From Paraburkholderia podalyriae (GTDB taxonomy: Bacteria > Pseudomonadota > Gammaproteobacteria > Burkholderiales > Burkholderiaceae): a stretch of DNA of 64,000 bases. The translations under genes were made by a program, and so were the position numbers. The DNA lies in the NCBI RefSeq assembly GCF_014397785.1, contig NZ_VZQQ01000006.1:1-64000 (forward strand), written 5' to 3'. Positions 32,923-42,576 of this stretch are shown piece after piece (within the stretch, counting starts at the first letter, position 1; the number at the start of each line of letters is the position of its first letter). The notes under the pieces were generated by a model. That model had not been told where the DNA came from, did not search any database, and worked only from the letters and a program-made list of their open reading frames with translations.

Positions 32923-35292
32923 TCACGCCTGCCGCGCGGCCGCCGTCGCGGCCCGCACCGCGCCGACCGCCTTCAGGATTTCCTCGCTGGTTGCGGGCGC
33001 ATTGAGCGGCGGATTGACTTTGTGGCCGCCCACCGCCGACACCGCGTCACGCACCGCGAAGAACACCGAGAACGGCAGCAGCAGCGGCGGCTCGCCGGTC
33101 GCCTTCGAACGATGAATGCTGTCCTCCGCGTTGCGGTTTTTGAACAGCTTCACGTTGAAGATCGGCGGCACGTCGTTGACGGTCGGGATCTTGTACGTCG
33201 ACGGTGCGTGCGTCATCAGCTTGCCGCCCGCGTTCCACCACAGTTCCTCGGTGGTGAGCCAGCCCATGCCCTGAATGAACGCGCCTTCCACCTGGCCGAC
33301 GTCCAGCGCCGGATTCAGCGATGCGCCCACGTCGTGCAGCGCATCGGCGCGCAGCACGCGCAGTTCGCCGGTCAGCGTGTCGATCACGACTTCCGACACC
33401 GCCGCGCCATACGAGTAGTAGTAGAACGGCCGGCCTTGCAGCTTCGACTGATCCCAGTAGAGCTTCGGTGTCGCGTAGAAGCCGTCGGACCAAAGCTGGA
33501 TACGCGCGAGATAAGCCTTCGCGACCACTTCCTCGAACGGAACGGCGACCTCGCCGACCACCACGCGGTCGTGCGCGAAGCGCACGTCCCGCGCGTTCAC
33601 GCTGCCCGCGCCGAAACGTTCGGCGGCGAATGCGGCGAGCCGCTCGCGCAGCTGGCGCGCGGCGTCCTGTGCGGCTTTGCCATTCAGATCCGAGCCGGTC
33701 GACGCGGCCGTCGCCGACGTATTGGCGACCTTGCTGGTATCGGTCGCGCTCACGCGAATGCGCTTGAAGGCGACGCCCAGTTCATGCGCGACGACTTGCG
33801 CGACCTTCGTGTTCAGCCCCTGGCCCATTTCGGTGCCGCCGTGGTTCACGAGTACCGAGCCGTCCGTGTAGATGTGCACGAGCGCGCCGGCCTGGTTGAA
33901 GTGCGTGACGTTGAACGCGATGCCGAACTTGACCGGCGTGAGTGCCATGCCCTTCTTCAGGATCTCGTTGTTCGCATTGAATTCGTCGATCTCTTTGCGG
34001 CGCGCGCGGTAGTCGCTGGTCGCTTCGAGTTCGTCGATCAGCTCGTGAATCACGTTGTCTTCGATCACCTGGCCATAGGGCGTCTGGTTGCGCTCGTTCT
34101 TGCCGTACAGATTGCGGCGGCGCACGTCGAGCGCATCGATGCCGCACGAGCGCGCGACGTTGTCGAGGATGTACTCGATCGCGAACGCGCCCTGCGGGCC
34201 GCCGAAGCCGCGAAACGCCGTGTTCGACTGGGTGTTGGTCTTGGCGCAGAAGCCTTCGATCGAGACGTCGGACAGCCAGTACGCGTTGTCGAAGTGGCAC
34301 AGCGCGCGCGTCATCACCGGGCCCGACAGGTCCGCGGAAAAGCCGCAGCGCGAGGTCATGTCGACCGCGACGCCTTCGATCCAGCCCTGCTCGTCGTAGC
34401 CCACTTTATACGTGTAGTGGAAATCGTGGCGCTTGCCCGTCACCATCATGTCGTCGTCGCGATCCGGGCGCAGCTTGACCGGGCACAGCAGCTTCCACGC
34501 GGCGAGTCCGGCGGAGCAGGCGAACAGCGCCGACTGCGATTCCTTGCCGCCGAAACCGCCGCCCATGCGCCGGCATTCGATCAACACGTTGTGCGAGGCC
34601 ACGCCCAGCGTGTGCGCGACCAGATGCTGCATTTCGGTCGGATGCTGGGTCGAGCAGTAGACGTGCATGCCGTCATCGTCTTTCGGCACCGCGTACGAGA
34701 TCTGCCCTTCCAGATAGAACTGCTCCTGGCCGCCGAGCAGCATCTCACCGGTCTCGCGATGCGTGGCTTGCGCGATCTTCGTCCCGGCGTCGCCACGCGC
34801 GAGCTTCATCGGCGGCAACACGTACTGGTTCGCGGCGCGCGCCTGCTGTGCGGTCAATACCGCCGGCAGTTCTTCGTAGACCACGTCGGCCAGCCGCGCG
34901 CCGAGACGCGCCGCCTCGTGCGACGTCGCCACCACGATGAACATCGGCTGGCCGACGTATTGCACGACGCCGTCGGCGAGGATCGGATCGTCGCCATGAA
35001 TGATCGGGCCGACGTCGTTGACGCCGGGTATGTCGTCGGCCGTGAAGACCGCGACGACGCCGGGTGTCGCGCGCACCTGGTCGAATGCGAACGACACGAT
35101 CTTCGCGTGCGCCTTCGCCGACAGCCCCAGCGCCGCGTGCAGCGTGCCGGCCGCCTCGGGGATGTCGTCGGTGTAGGTCGCGCGGCCGCTCACGTGCAGA
35201 TGCGCGGACTCGTGCGGACGCGACACGTGGACCTGGGTGAAGTCGTCGAGATCCTGAACCTCTTGCAGGAACGGTTCGGCTTGCTGGTTCAT
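32923..35292 (-). CDS. xdhB: Xanthine dehydrogenase, molybdopterin-binding (large) subunit
   Basis: The 789-residue subunit carries the molybdenum active site that oxidises hypoxanthine and xanthine to urate. It opens after a short lead with SGRATYTDDIPEAAGTLHAAL, then the cofactor motifs RRMGGGFGGKESQSA, FRGFGGPQGAFAIEYILD, NHGGTEMGQGLNTKV and QGMGWLTTEELWW. The active-site Glu region EGAFIQG is present. Length and order match Burkholderia XdhB. It follows xdhA by 36 bp and precedes the short xdhC fragment by 30 bp. Confidence 0.95.
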   Translation of the reverse strand: MNQQAEPFLQEVQDLDDFTQVHVSRPHESAHLHVSGRATYTDDIPEAAGTLHAALGLSAKAHAKIVSFAFDQVRATPGVVAVFTADDIPGVNDVGPIIHGDDPILADGVVQYVGQPMFIVVATSHEAARLGARLADVVYEELPAVLTAQQARAANQYVLPPMKLARGDAGTKIAQATHRETGEMLLGGQEQFYLEGQISYAVPKDDDGMHVYCSTQHPTEMQHLVAHTLGVASHNVLIECRRMGGGFGGKESQSALFACSAGLAAWKLLCPVKLRPDRDDDMMVTGKRHDFHYTYKVGYDEQGWIEGVAVDMTSRCGFSADLSGPVMTRALCHFDNAYWLSDVSIEGFCAKTNTQSNTAFRGFGGPQGAFAIEYILDNVARSCGIDALDVRRRNLYGKNERNQTPYGQVIEDNVIHELIDELEATSDYRARRKEIDEFNANNEILKKGMALTPVKFGIAFNVTHFNQAGALVHIYTDGSVLVNHGGTEMGQGLNTKVAQVVAHELGVAFKRIRVSATDTSKVANTSATAASTGSDLNGKAAQDAARQLRERLAAFAAERFGAGSVNARDVRFAHDRVVVGEVAVPFEEVVAKAYLARIQLWSDGFYATPKLYWDQSKLQGRPFYYYSYGAAVSEVVIDTLTGELRVLRADALHDVGASLNPALDVGQVEGAFIQGMGWLTTEELWWNAGGKLMTHAPSTYKIPTVNDVPPIFNVKLFKNRNAEDSIHRSKATGEPPLLLPFSVFFAVRDAVSAVGGHKVNPPLNAPATSEEILKAVGAVRAATAAARQA

Positions 35293-35328
35293 GGTTGTGT
35301 TCTCCGTATCCTCGGGGACGCGCGGCGC

Positions 35329-36846
35329 TCAGGCGCTCGCGCCGGCCGGCGCGACCGCGCGCACGTCGAGCGCGCACTTCGGCAGCGGCTGATGCGCGCG
35401 CGTTTCGAGCCAGAAGCGGTACAGCGTGTTCTTCGCCGATTCGAGGCGGTAGTCGCTACTCGCGCGCATGTCGGTGAGCGGCGCGTAGTCAGTGCCGAGC
35501 GCGAGCATCGCGGCCTGCGCGGTCGCCTCGTGCCATTCGGCGTCGCGCAGCACGGCTTCGGCCTGGAGCGCGCGCTTCGGCGTCGCGGCCATGCCGCCGA
35601 ACGCGATGCGCGGCTCGCGGATCACGCCGCCGTCGGCGATGAACGAGAACGCCGCGCAGACCGCTGAGATATCCGAATCGAAACGCTTCGACAGCTTGTA
35701 GGTGCGAAAGCGCAGGTTCACGCGCGCACCGCCGCGCGTGGGCACCTTCAGGCCGACGACGAACTCGTGCTCGGCCATGTCCTTCTTCTGATACCCGAGG
35801 TAGAGGTCTTCGAGCGGCATCTCGCGCTCGATATCGCCGCCACGCACGATCACGCGCGCGCCGAGCGCGATCAGCCCCGGCATCGAATCGCCGATCGGCG
35901 AGCCGTTCGCGATGTTGCCGCCGAGCGTGCCGGCGTTGCGGATCGGCAGCGACGCGAAGCGCTGCCACATTTCGGTCAGCTCCGGGTACTGCTTCGAGAT
36001 TTCGGCATACGCTTTTTCGATGCTGACGCCCGCGCCGATCTCGATCCAGTCGTCATTGGTTTCAAGCTTTTGCAACTCGGCAATCTGCCCGACATAGACG
36101 AGGTTGCCGAGCTCGCGCATCTGCTTCGTGACCCACAGGCCGATGTCGGTGCTGCCCGCGAGAAGGCGCGCGGCCGGTTCTTCCTGTTTGATCCGCGCGA
36201 GCGAGTCGACCGTGCGCGGCGCGGCGAAGCGCTGGCCCGCGTGCTCATACTGAAACGTGTCGCGCCGTTCGAGCGCCGCGAGCGTGTCGGCGAGCGCCTT
36301 GACGTCGACCGGCGCCCGCGGCGCCGGCGCCTCGAACATGCGTTCGGCCGCGTCGACGATCGGCCGGTAGCCGGTGCAGCGGCACAGGTTGCCGGTCAGC
36401 GCATTGCCGATCGCCTCGCGCGACGGCACCGTGCGGTTCGCGCAGCGATGCTCGTGGCCATGCTTCTCGTAGAGCGCCCACATCGACATGACGAAGCCCG
36501 GCGTGCAGAAGCCGCACTGCGAGCCGTGGCAGTCCACCATCGCCTGCTGCACCGGATGCAGCGAGCCGTCCGGCTGGCGCAGGTCTTCGACCGTGAAGAG
36601 CGCGCGGCCGTCGAGTGTCGGCGTGAACTGGATGCAGGCGTTGACCGCCTTGAAGTCGACGCCGCCCGCCGCGTTGCGCTCGCCGATCACGACGGTGCAG
36701 GCGCCGCAGTCGCCCTCGGCACAGCCTTCCTTGGTGCCGGTGCAATGCGCGTCCTCACGCAGATACTGCAGCACCGTCCGGGTGACGGGCGCGTGCTGGA
36801 TTTCGCGGATCGCGTTGCGGTGATAGAAACGAATCGGCTCAGTCAT
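35329..36846 (-). CDS. xdhA: Xanthine dehydrogenase, iron-sulfur/FAD (small) subunit
   Basis: The 505-residue subunit passes electrons from the molybdenum site to NAD. The plant-type 2Fe-2S cluster is at HCTGTKEGCAEGDCGACTVV (about residues 35-54), the second at CHGSQCGFCTPGFVMS and GNLCRCTGYRPIVDA, followed by an FAD-binding domain (RLLAGSTDIGLWV; LGGNIANGSPIGDSMPGL) and a CO dehydrogenase flavoprotein C-terminal domain. It is first of the minus-strand xdhAB(C) unit, so the promoter lies between 36847 and the divergent MFS gene at 37075. Confidence 0.95.
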   Translation of the reverse strand: MTEPIRFYHRNAIREIQHAPVTRTVLQYLREDAHCTGTKEGCAEGDCGACTVVIGERNAAGGVDFKAVNACIQFTPTLDGRALFTVEDLRQPDGSLHPVQQAMVDCHGSQCGFCTPGFVMSMWALYEKHGHEHRCANRTVPSREAIGNALTGNLCRCTGYRPIVDAAERMFEAPAPRAPVDVKALADTLAALERRDTFQYEHAGQRFAAPRTVDSLARIKQEEPAARLLAGSTDIGLWVTKQMRELGNLVYVGQIAELQKLETNDDWIEIGAGVSIEKAYAEISKQYPELTEMWQRFASLPIRNAGTLGGNIANGSPIGDSMPGLIALGARVIVRGGDIEREMPLEDLYLGYQKKDMAEHEFVVGLKVPTRGGARVNLRFRTYKLSKRFDSDISAVCAAFSFIADGGVIREPRIAFGGMAATPKRALQAEAVLRDAEWHEATAQAAMLALGTDYAPLTDMRASSDYRLESAKNTLYRFWLETRAHQPLPKCALDVRAVAPAGASA

Positions 36847-37074
36847 GTGTCGTTGCTCTCGTCTGTTCTGGGTGCGCGCGAACGCGCCGCGTTGATGGTT
36901 CGAAAGCTATCACCGTCAATAAACCTAACCCATAGCCTGAATCGCATGGGGGACATATTGTTCGCGCGATATGACCCGCCATTGATTCGTGCCATTTTTT
37001 AAGCAAACTCTGCAAGGGAATCGGTTCCATGGGAGAATCACGCTTTCCTGCCGATTTCAAGTCTCGTTTTCCCG

Positions 37075-38286
37075 ATGTCCACCGACTCCGCGCCCGCCCG
37101 CAGCGAATTTGCGACGACCCTGCACATCATTCCGGTCGTCTTTTTCACTTTTATTTGCTACCTCACGATCGGCATTCCGCTCGCGGTGCTGCCCGGCTAC
37201 GTGCACGCCGAGCTCGGTTACAGCGCGGTGCTGGCCGGCGCGGCGATCAGCGTGCAGTACCTCGCGACGCTCGCGTCGCGGCCGCTCGCGGGCCGCTCGG
37301 CCGATACGCTCGGGCCGAAGCGCACGGTGTCGATCGGTCTGCTCGGCTGCGGCGCGAGCGGCGTACTGCTGCTGCTCGCCGCGCTGACGGGTCATTGGCC
37401 GGGGCTGAGCCTCGCGCTGCTCGTGTGCAGCCGCCTCGTGCTCGGCTTCGGCGAGAGTCTGTGCGGCACCGGCGCGATCCTGTGGGGAATCGGCCGGGTC
37501 GGCACGTCCAACAACGCCCGCGTGATTTCGTGGAACGGCATCGCGACCTACGGCGCACTCGCGATCGGCGCACCGCTCGGCGTGATGATCTCGCGCTCCA
37601 TCGGCTTTACCGCGCTCGGTATTCTGGTGATCGCGCTCGCGGCGCTCGGCTACTACCTCGCGCGTCTGATCGCGCCGGTGCCGGTCGTGCACGGCGAGCG
37701 GATGTCGTACCGCAGCGTGTTGACGCGTGTGCTGCCGCACGGCATGGGGCTTGCGCTCGGCTCGGCCGGCTTCGGTTCGATCGCGACCTTCATCACGCTG
37801 TTCTACGCGGCGAAGCACTGGCCGAACGCGGCGCTGTCGCTGACGGTGTTCGGCACGCTGTTCATCGGCGCACGCCTGCTGTTCGCGAACACGATCAAGA
37901 CCTACGGCGGCTTTCGCGTCGCGATCGCGTCGTTCTCGTTCGAATGCGCGGGACTGCTGATGCTGTGGCTCGCGCCCGAGCCGCCTATCGCGCTCGCGGG
38001 CGCGGCGCTGACCGGCTTCGGTTTCGCGCTGGTGTTCCCGGCGCTCGGCGTCGAGGCGGTCGGGCTCGTGCCGCCGGCGAGCCGCGGCGCGGCACTGTCC
38101 GCGTATTCGGTGTTTCTGGATCTGTCGCTCGGCATTACCGGGCCGTTGGCGGGGTATATCGCCGGCGAGTTCGGTTACGGCTCGGTGTTCCTGTTTGCCG
38201 CGATCGCGGCAGCCGCGGCGGTCGTGCTGTCGACGGTGCTGTATCTGCGCAACGCGAAACCGACCAGCCTGTCCACCGCGCAATGA
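37075..38286 (+). CDS. MFS transporter of unknown substrate (YhhS-like)
   Basis: The 403-residue permease has 12 predicted helices and the conserved loop [18 protein letters not shown] (about 63-80) and its partner motif near the second half. No periplasmic extension. Divergent from xdhA (228 bp), so it might export or import purine-related or unrelated compounds; that is only a positional hint. Confidence 0.85.
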   Translation: MSTDSAPARSEFATTLHIIPVVFFTFICYLTIGIPLAVLPGYVHAELGYSAVLAGAAISVQYLATLASRPLAGRSADTLGPKRTVSIGLLGCGASGVLLLLAALTGHWPGLSLALLVCSRLVLGFGESLCGTGAILWGIGRVGTSNNARVISWNGIATYGALAIGAPLGVMISRSIGFTALGILVIALAALGYYLARLIAPVPVVHGERMSYRSVLTRVLPHGMGLALGSAGFGSIATFITLFYAAKHWPNAALSLTVFGTLFIGARLLFANTIKTYGGFRVAIASFSFECAGLLMLWLAPEPPIALAGAALTGFGFALVFPALGVEAVGLVPPASRGAALSAYSVFLDLSLGITGPLAGYIAGEFGYGSVFLFAAIAAAAAVVLSTVLYLRNAKPTSLSTAQ

Positions 38287-38321
38287 ATACGCAAATGAGC
38301 GCGCGGCGCTGACGCAAAAAA

Positions 38322-38361
38322 GGCCGCGACGCGCGATGTTTTCACAACGCGCGCCGCGGCC
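38322..38361 (-). terminator. Rho-independent terminator of the Wzx-proximal operon
   Basis: On the minus strand a GC-rich stem (GGCCGCGGCGCGCG-type arms, positions 38348-38361 and 38322-38335, one mismatch, 12-base loop) is followed by a T-run (A-run 38316-38321 on the plus strand). It lies just beyond the stop of the flippase gene and would end that operon; the plus-strand MFS gene also ends close by. Confidence 0.8.
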
Positions 38362-38388
38362 CTTCACTCCCGCTGTCCGTCCGGGCGG

Positions 38389-39678
38389 CTAATCTCGCTC
38401 CGCCGCCATCTCCCGCTTGATCGTCGTCTGCGGGCGCACCGCGATCTGTCCGTGATTGATCCTGCTCGACACGTTGTACACGCCGATCAGCATGAACAGC
38501 TCGGTCGCGGCCACCGAGCACGCGGTGCCGACACCGCCCCAGAAGTAAATGCTGATCGGCGCCTGCACCAGATGGAACAGCACGCCGTAGATATAGATCC
38601 GCTTGAGCAACGACTGATTGCCCGACGCGATGATCGTCAGCATCACCTGGGTCGTCGTCATGCCGACGATCGCCGGCACGAACACGAGGATGCGCAAAAT
38701 CCGGAACGTCTCGCCGAACGCCTCGCCGAGAAAACGTCCGACGAACCATTCGCCGAGCACCGTGAAGCCGACCAGAATCAGCACCGCCGACGCCGCGAAC
38801 GCCAGCATGAAGCCGCGGTTGACCTTGTGGATATAGGCGAAGTCGTTGCGTTCGTAGGCGACGCAGATCTTCGGGAAGAACGCCTGGATGGCCGGCGCCG
38901 TGCACGCGCGTAGCGCATTGGTGAGCCGCTCGGCCGCGACGTAATAGCCGACCGCGCCAGGACCGCTGATCATGCGCAACATGATCACGTTCGCGTACAT
39001 GTAGACGGACGTGAGCGCCGAGCCGAGAAAGATGTGATACGCCTCTTTCGCCTCGGCCATCACGTCGCGCCAGCCGACCCGCACGGTCAGCAGAATCTCG
39101 CGCTTCCAGATCAGCGCGCCCGTCAGGATCAGGCCGCACACGAAGGTCGGCGCATATTGCAGCGCGGCCGCGAGCATCACGTCGTCGTGCGTCTTCACGA
39201 ACAGGAACAGCGGAATCAGCAGACCCACGCGCGCGGCGAGCAGCGTGCCGGCGAGCACGGGCAGGCGCTGCGTGCCTTCGTAGAAGCAGCCGGGCGTCAC
39301 CACGCCGCCCCAGATCACGAGCGAGCCGAGCAGCGTCGCACCGCGTTCCTGCGGCGACATATGCGCGGCGAACGCCCAGCCGACCAGCACCAGCGAACAC
39401 AGCAACGCGAGAATCGCCCGGCCGATCGTGGTCGACCAGTAGATGCGGTTCACGACCTCAGGCTGGTCGATGTGCACCGCCACCTTGCGCGCGCTGGACA
39501 GGCCGAAGCCGAAGTCGACGATGATGAGAAGAATCTGCGCAATCGATTGCGCGTAACCGATCACGCCCAACCCGGCCGGCCCAAGTACGTGCGACAGATA
39601 CGGCAACGTAACGAGCGGCAGCACGTAGTTCAGCGCGTACACCGAATACAACGCGATGATGACGTTTCTCGTCGACAC
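38389..39678 (-). CDS. Wzx-type oligosaccharide-repeat flippase (cluster 2)
   Basis: The 429-residue membrane protein has about 12 helices and the polysaccharide-biosynthesis (MATE-like) pattern of Wzx: VYALNYVLPLVTLPYLSHVLGP at the N-terminus and AYERNDFAYIHKVNRGF in the middle. It flips lipid-linked repeat units across the inner membrane. It is the last gene of the lower part of cluster 2, 32 bp after the beta-helix gene, with a terminator beyond it. Its repeat unit would come from the glycosyltransferases upstream. Confidence 0.88.
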   Translation of the reverse strand: MSTRNVIIALYSVYALNYVLPLVTLPYLSHVLGPAGLGVIGYAQSIAQILLIIVDFGFGLSSARKVAVHIDQPEVVNRIYWSTTIGRAILALLCSLVLVGWAFAAHMSPQERGATLLGSLVIWGGVVTPGCFYEGTQRLPVLAGTLLAARVGLLIPLFLFVKTHDDVMLAAALQYAPTFVCGLILTGALIWKREILLTVRVGWRDVMAEAKEAYHIFLGSALTSVYMYANVIMLRMISGPGAVGYYVAAERLTNALRACTAPAIQAFFPKICVAYERNDFAYIHKVNRGFMLAFAASAVLILVGFTVLGEWFVGRFLGEAFGETFRILRILVFVPAIVGMTTTQVMLTIIASGNQSLLKRIYIYGVLFHLVQAPISIYFWGGVGTACSVAATELFMLIGVYNVSSRINHGQIAVRPQTTIKREMAAERD

Positions 39679-39710
39679 AATCGTCCGGTTTCCAGTAGGC
39701 GGTTAAGAAC

Positions 39711-41447
39711 TCAAGTCGAAAAAACAGAATACGACACGAAAGAAGGTTCGCTTAGCGCGATGTCGATCTTGTTGTAGCGATCGTCTTCGCCGTTTGCGCT
39801 CAACACCGCGCTCTTCACCGCATTGCCGATCAGATTGCTGACCACGGTCTTGTAGTTGGCGTCGCTTGCATCGGTTGCGAACAGGATTTCGGCGAGTAGC
39901 GCATGGCCGCGTGTGGCCGCACGCAACACCACGCGGCCCGAGGTCGAGCGCAGCACGTTGACCGAGATGCGCGTCGTTTCGGGCGACACCGTCTGGTCGC
40001 CGCTATGCAGCGCCGCCGCGATGCCGCCGCGCGCATAGCCGACGCCTAGATTCAGTGCGTGCACGAGGCTCGAATCCTTGCCGCCGGCAATCGCGCCGCC
40101 GCCCGGATACGCCTTCGCGTAACCGACGATCGAATCGCCCGCGCGATCGCCGAAATTGCCCTGAATCGTGATGCCGTTCAGCGGCGTGCTTCCCGGCGTG
40201 GTCGAACTGCCGTAGACGAACTGCGGACCTTCACAGCCGGCGTTCTCGTCGTCCTGGCCCGGACGATAGCGATTGCCGACGATCGTGGCCGCCTGCTGGT
40301 AATCGATCTGGATATGGCAACTCTGACCGGGCGGTACGTCGACGTACGACGGATGGCCGCGCGTCGAGAACTTCCAGCGGCCGATCTTGCCGTCGCCGCC
40401 GCAACCGTTGCGCGAGAAGTAATTGCCGTTCACCACCTTGCCCCAGTTGCCGCTCTTCATACAGACGCCGGCAAAGCCGTTGCGATCGAACACCGCGCCG
40501 ACGATCAGCGACTCCGCGCCCAGAATCACGCCGTGACGCGCGTTCCATTCCCAGCGTCCGCCGATCACCTGCCAGAAGTTGTCGACGATATCCGCGCCGG
40601 CCGTGTGGCAGAACATGCCGATGCAATTGATCAGCGAGCCGTCGGTGTGCTCGGTCGCGTAGAAGCCGCGCTCGCACATGTACGCATAGCAGCGCTCGAG
40701 TGTCGACGTCGTGCCGAGCTCGTAGCCCGCGCGCGAAAAACCGATCGCCGTGCAACGACGCGCGCCGGCCGACGTGCCGAAATGGATGCCAATCGCCGTG
40801 TTGCCGGTATGCACCGGATAGTTGGCGAGGTGGTAGATGACCTTGTCGTAATGCGCGGGCCGTACCTGCACATGCTCGACGAACGCCGCCTCGCCCAGAG
40901 TCAGCGCCGCCGACTTCGGGCCGCCGGTGTCCTGTCGCTCCAGCACGGTCGCACCCATCGCGATGTCGGTGATCGTCACGTATTCGCCGCCGCCGTCGCC
41001 GCGCAGTTGCGAGCCGTTCGCCGTGGTCAGGTCGCCGGTGTAACGCCAGATGCCGCGCGGCAGATAAAGCCCGCGCGCACCGCTCGCGAACGCCTGCCTG
41101 AGCTCGGCGCCGCAATCGTAGCCGGACGCGCCGCGCTGGATCGCCGCCAGCCTGTGCGGATCGACGAAGCGCGCGACGCTGACCTCCTGTCCCGCGACGA
41201 TGTCGCTGAGCGTCTTCAGATAGCTCGGCGCAACCGGTTCCGATGCGGCGCGCTCGGGCACTGACGCGGCGACGCGCAGGATGCCGCCCGCGCCGTCGCC
41301 CGCGCCGTTACCCATACTCGCGAACGCACCGCGCTCGCGCAGCGCGTGCCCCGTCGCGCGCGCGATGCCCAGATCGGCCGAGCTTGCACTGGCCCCGGCC
41401 AGGCCGCCGAGCAGGAACGTCTTGAGCGCCTGTCGCCGGGTCTTCAT
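39711..41447 (-). CDS. Tat-exported right-handed beta-helix protein (pectate-lyase superfamily)
   Basis: The 578-residue protein starts MKTRRQALKTFLLGG, a twin-arginine-type signal ending near residue 25. The central part has the short regular repeats of a right-handed beta-helix (YDKVIYHLANYPVH, GFSRAGYELGTTSTLERCYA, FWQVIGGRWEWNARHGVILG), and PRGIWRYTGDLTTANGSQLRG resembles pectate-lyase superfamily entry repeats. In exopolysaccharide clusters such proteins often act as polymer lyases or epimerase-like helpers, and that is the likely role. No catalytic residues can be named by eye. It lies between the GT2 and Wzx genes. Confidence 0.78.
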   Translation of the reverse strand: MKTRRQALKTFLLGGLAGASASSADLGIARATGHALRERGAFASMGNGAGDGAGGILRVAASVPERAASEPVAPSYLKTLSDIVAGQEVSVARFVDPHRLAAIQRGASGYDCGAELRQAFASGARGLYLPRGIWRYTGDLTTANGSQLRGDGGGEYVTITDIAMGATVLERQDTGGPKSAALTLGEAAFVEHVQVRPAHYDKVIYHLANYPVHTGNTAIGIHFGTSAGARRCTAIGFSRAGYELGTTSTLERCYAYMCERGFYATEHTDGSLINCIGMFCHTAGADIVDNFWQVIGGRWEWNARHGVILGAESLIVGAVFDRNGFAGVCMKSGNWGKVVNGNYFSRNGCGGDGKIGRWKFSTRGHPSYVDVPPGQSCHIQIDYQQAATIVGNRYRPGQDDENAGCEGPQFVYGSSTTPGSTPLNGITIQGNFGDRAGDSIVGYAKAYPGGGAIAGGKDSSLVHALNLGVGYARGGIAAALHSGDQTVSPETTRISVNVLRSTSGRVVLRAATRGHALLAEILFATDASDANYKTVVSNLIGNAVKSAVLSANGEDDRYNKIDIALSEPSFVSYSVFST

Positions 41448-41505
41448 CTACCCCTCTCCCATGGCATGACTCCCTTCTTTTCTCAAGTCGACACGTCGAC
41501 AGGCG

Positions 41506-42420
41506 TCACTCCACCGTGATGCTCTGCGCCTGCTCGGCGGCCGACGGACGCGCGCTCACCGTCACCGGGACCGGCACCGCACGCGCCTTCGCGCCGCGAA
41601 TCAGGCCCTGGACGCCTGGCGGTCTGAACAGCGGCACACGATACTTGCGGCTGAAGCGCCACAAGCTGTTCATATGCCGGCGCCCCGCCTTGCTCAGGAC
41701 GCCCGCTGCCGACGCGCGCTGATGCTCGTGCGTGAGTCGCGCGCCGGGCACGCACAGCACGCGGTAGCCCGCCTGCCAGATGCGCGCGCAAAAATCGACG
41801 TCCTCCATGTAGAGGAAGAAGTGCTCGTCCATGCCGCCGAGTTCGCCGAACAGCGCGCGCCGCACGATAAAGCCGGTGCCCACCACCCAGTCGGCTTCGA
41901 ACGGCGTGCCCGCGCCCCACGCTTCGCGCATCATGTGGTTGTCGATGCGGCGCTTGAACGCTTCGAGCCGCCCGAGCGGCGAACGCCGGCCGAGTATGTC
42001 GAGCAGTGAATAGAAGCGCCGGGCGGAAAACTGCCGCTCGCCATCCGGATAGATTAGATCGAGACCGATCAAGCCTACATCCATCTCCGTTCTGAACAGC
42101 TTCACTGCGTTTTCGAGCGAAGCATCGACGAAATAGGTGTCCGGATTCAGCACGAGCACGAGCTCGCGCAGACAACCGACCATGCCGAAATTGACGCCGG
42201 CCCCGAAGCCGCGATTGATCGACGTTCTGACGAGTCTGACTCCCGTCGGAAGCGTCTCCCTCAGATAGGAAAACGAATTGTCGGGTGACGCGTTATCCAC
42301 CACGACGATGTCCTCCTTATCCGCAATCGAAAGTTCGAGCACGGAGCGCACGCAATTTCTGACCAGTTTTGGCGTGTTGTAATTGACGATCACAACGCTA
42401 AACGTTCCCTTCAGGTTCAT
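41506..42420 (-). CDS. Family 2 glycosyltransferase (rhamnosyltransferase-like)
   Basis: The 304-residue cytoplasmic enzyme has the GT-A fold motifs FSVVIVNYNTPKLVRNC (residues 6-22), IVVVDNASPDNSF, LVLNPDTYFVD (the DxD-like site) and FFLYMEDVDFCARIW (about 205-219). Start ATG 42420 is chosen because of an excellent ribosome site (AGGAGGTGGGG) directly upstream; the upstream extension is non-family. It probably adds one sugar to the repeat unit. 156 bp separate it from the Wzy gene. Confidence 0.9.
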   Translation of the reverse strand: MNLKGTFSVVIVNYNTPKLVRNCVRSVLELSIADKEDIVVVDNASPDNSFSYLRETLPTGVRLVRTSINRGFGAGVNFGMVGCLRELVLVLNPDTYFVDASLENAVKLFRTEMDVGLIGLDLIYPDGERQFSARRFYSLLDILGRRSPLGRLEAFKRRIDNHMMREAWGAGTPFEADWVVGTGFIVRRALFGELGGMDEHFFLYMEDVDFCARIWQAGYRVLCVPGARLTHEHQRASAAGVLSKAGRRHMNSLWRFSRKYRVPLFRPPGVQGLIRGAKARAVPVPVTVSARPSAAEQAQSITVE

Positions 42421-42576
42421 CCCCACCTCCTGCTTTACATCAGGTGTTCGTGGAATACCCCCAAACACGGCATCTTTGTTCTTGCACCTTTGCTGCGCGC
42501 CTTTCGCGCGCACTACCGACTCCCCACTACTCGTCTGCGCGAGGCAAACGATCCGGCACGCACTGCCTTGCGTTCG

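Noticed and set aside
32347..35667. 1106-residue open frame on the plus strand opposite xdhB and xdhC
   Set aside because: It is a mirror frame of GC-rich coding DNA: Arg/His/Val-rich, no recognisable domain, and it covers well-supported genes on the other strand.
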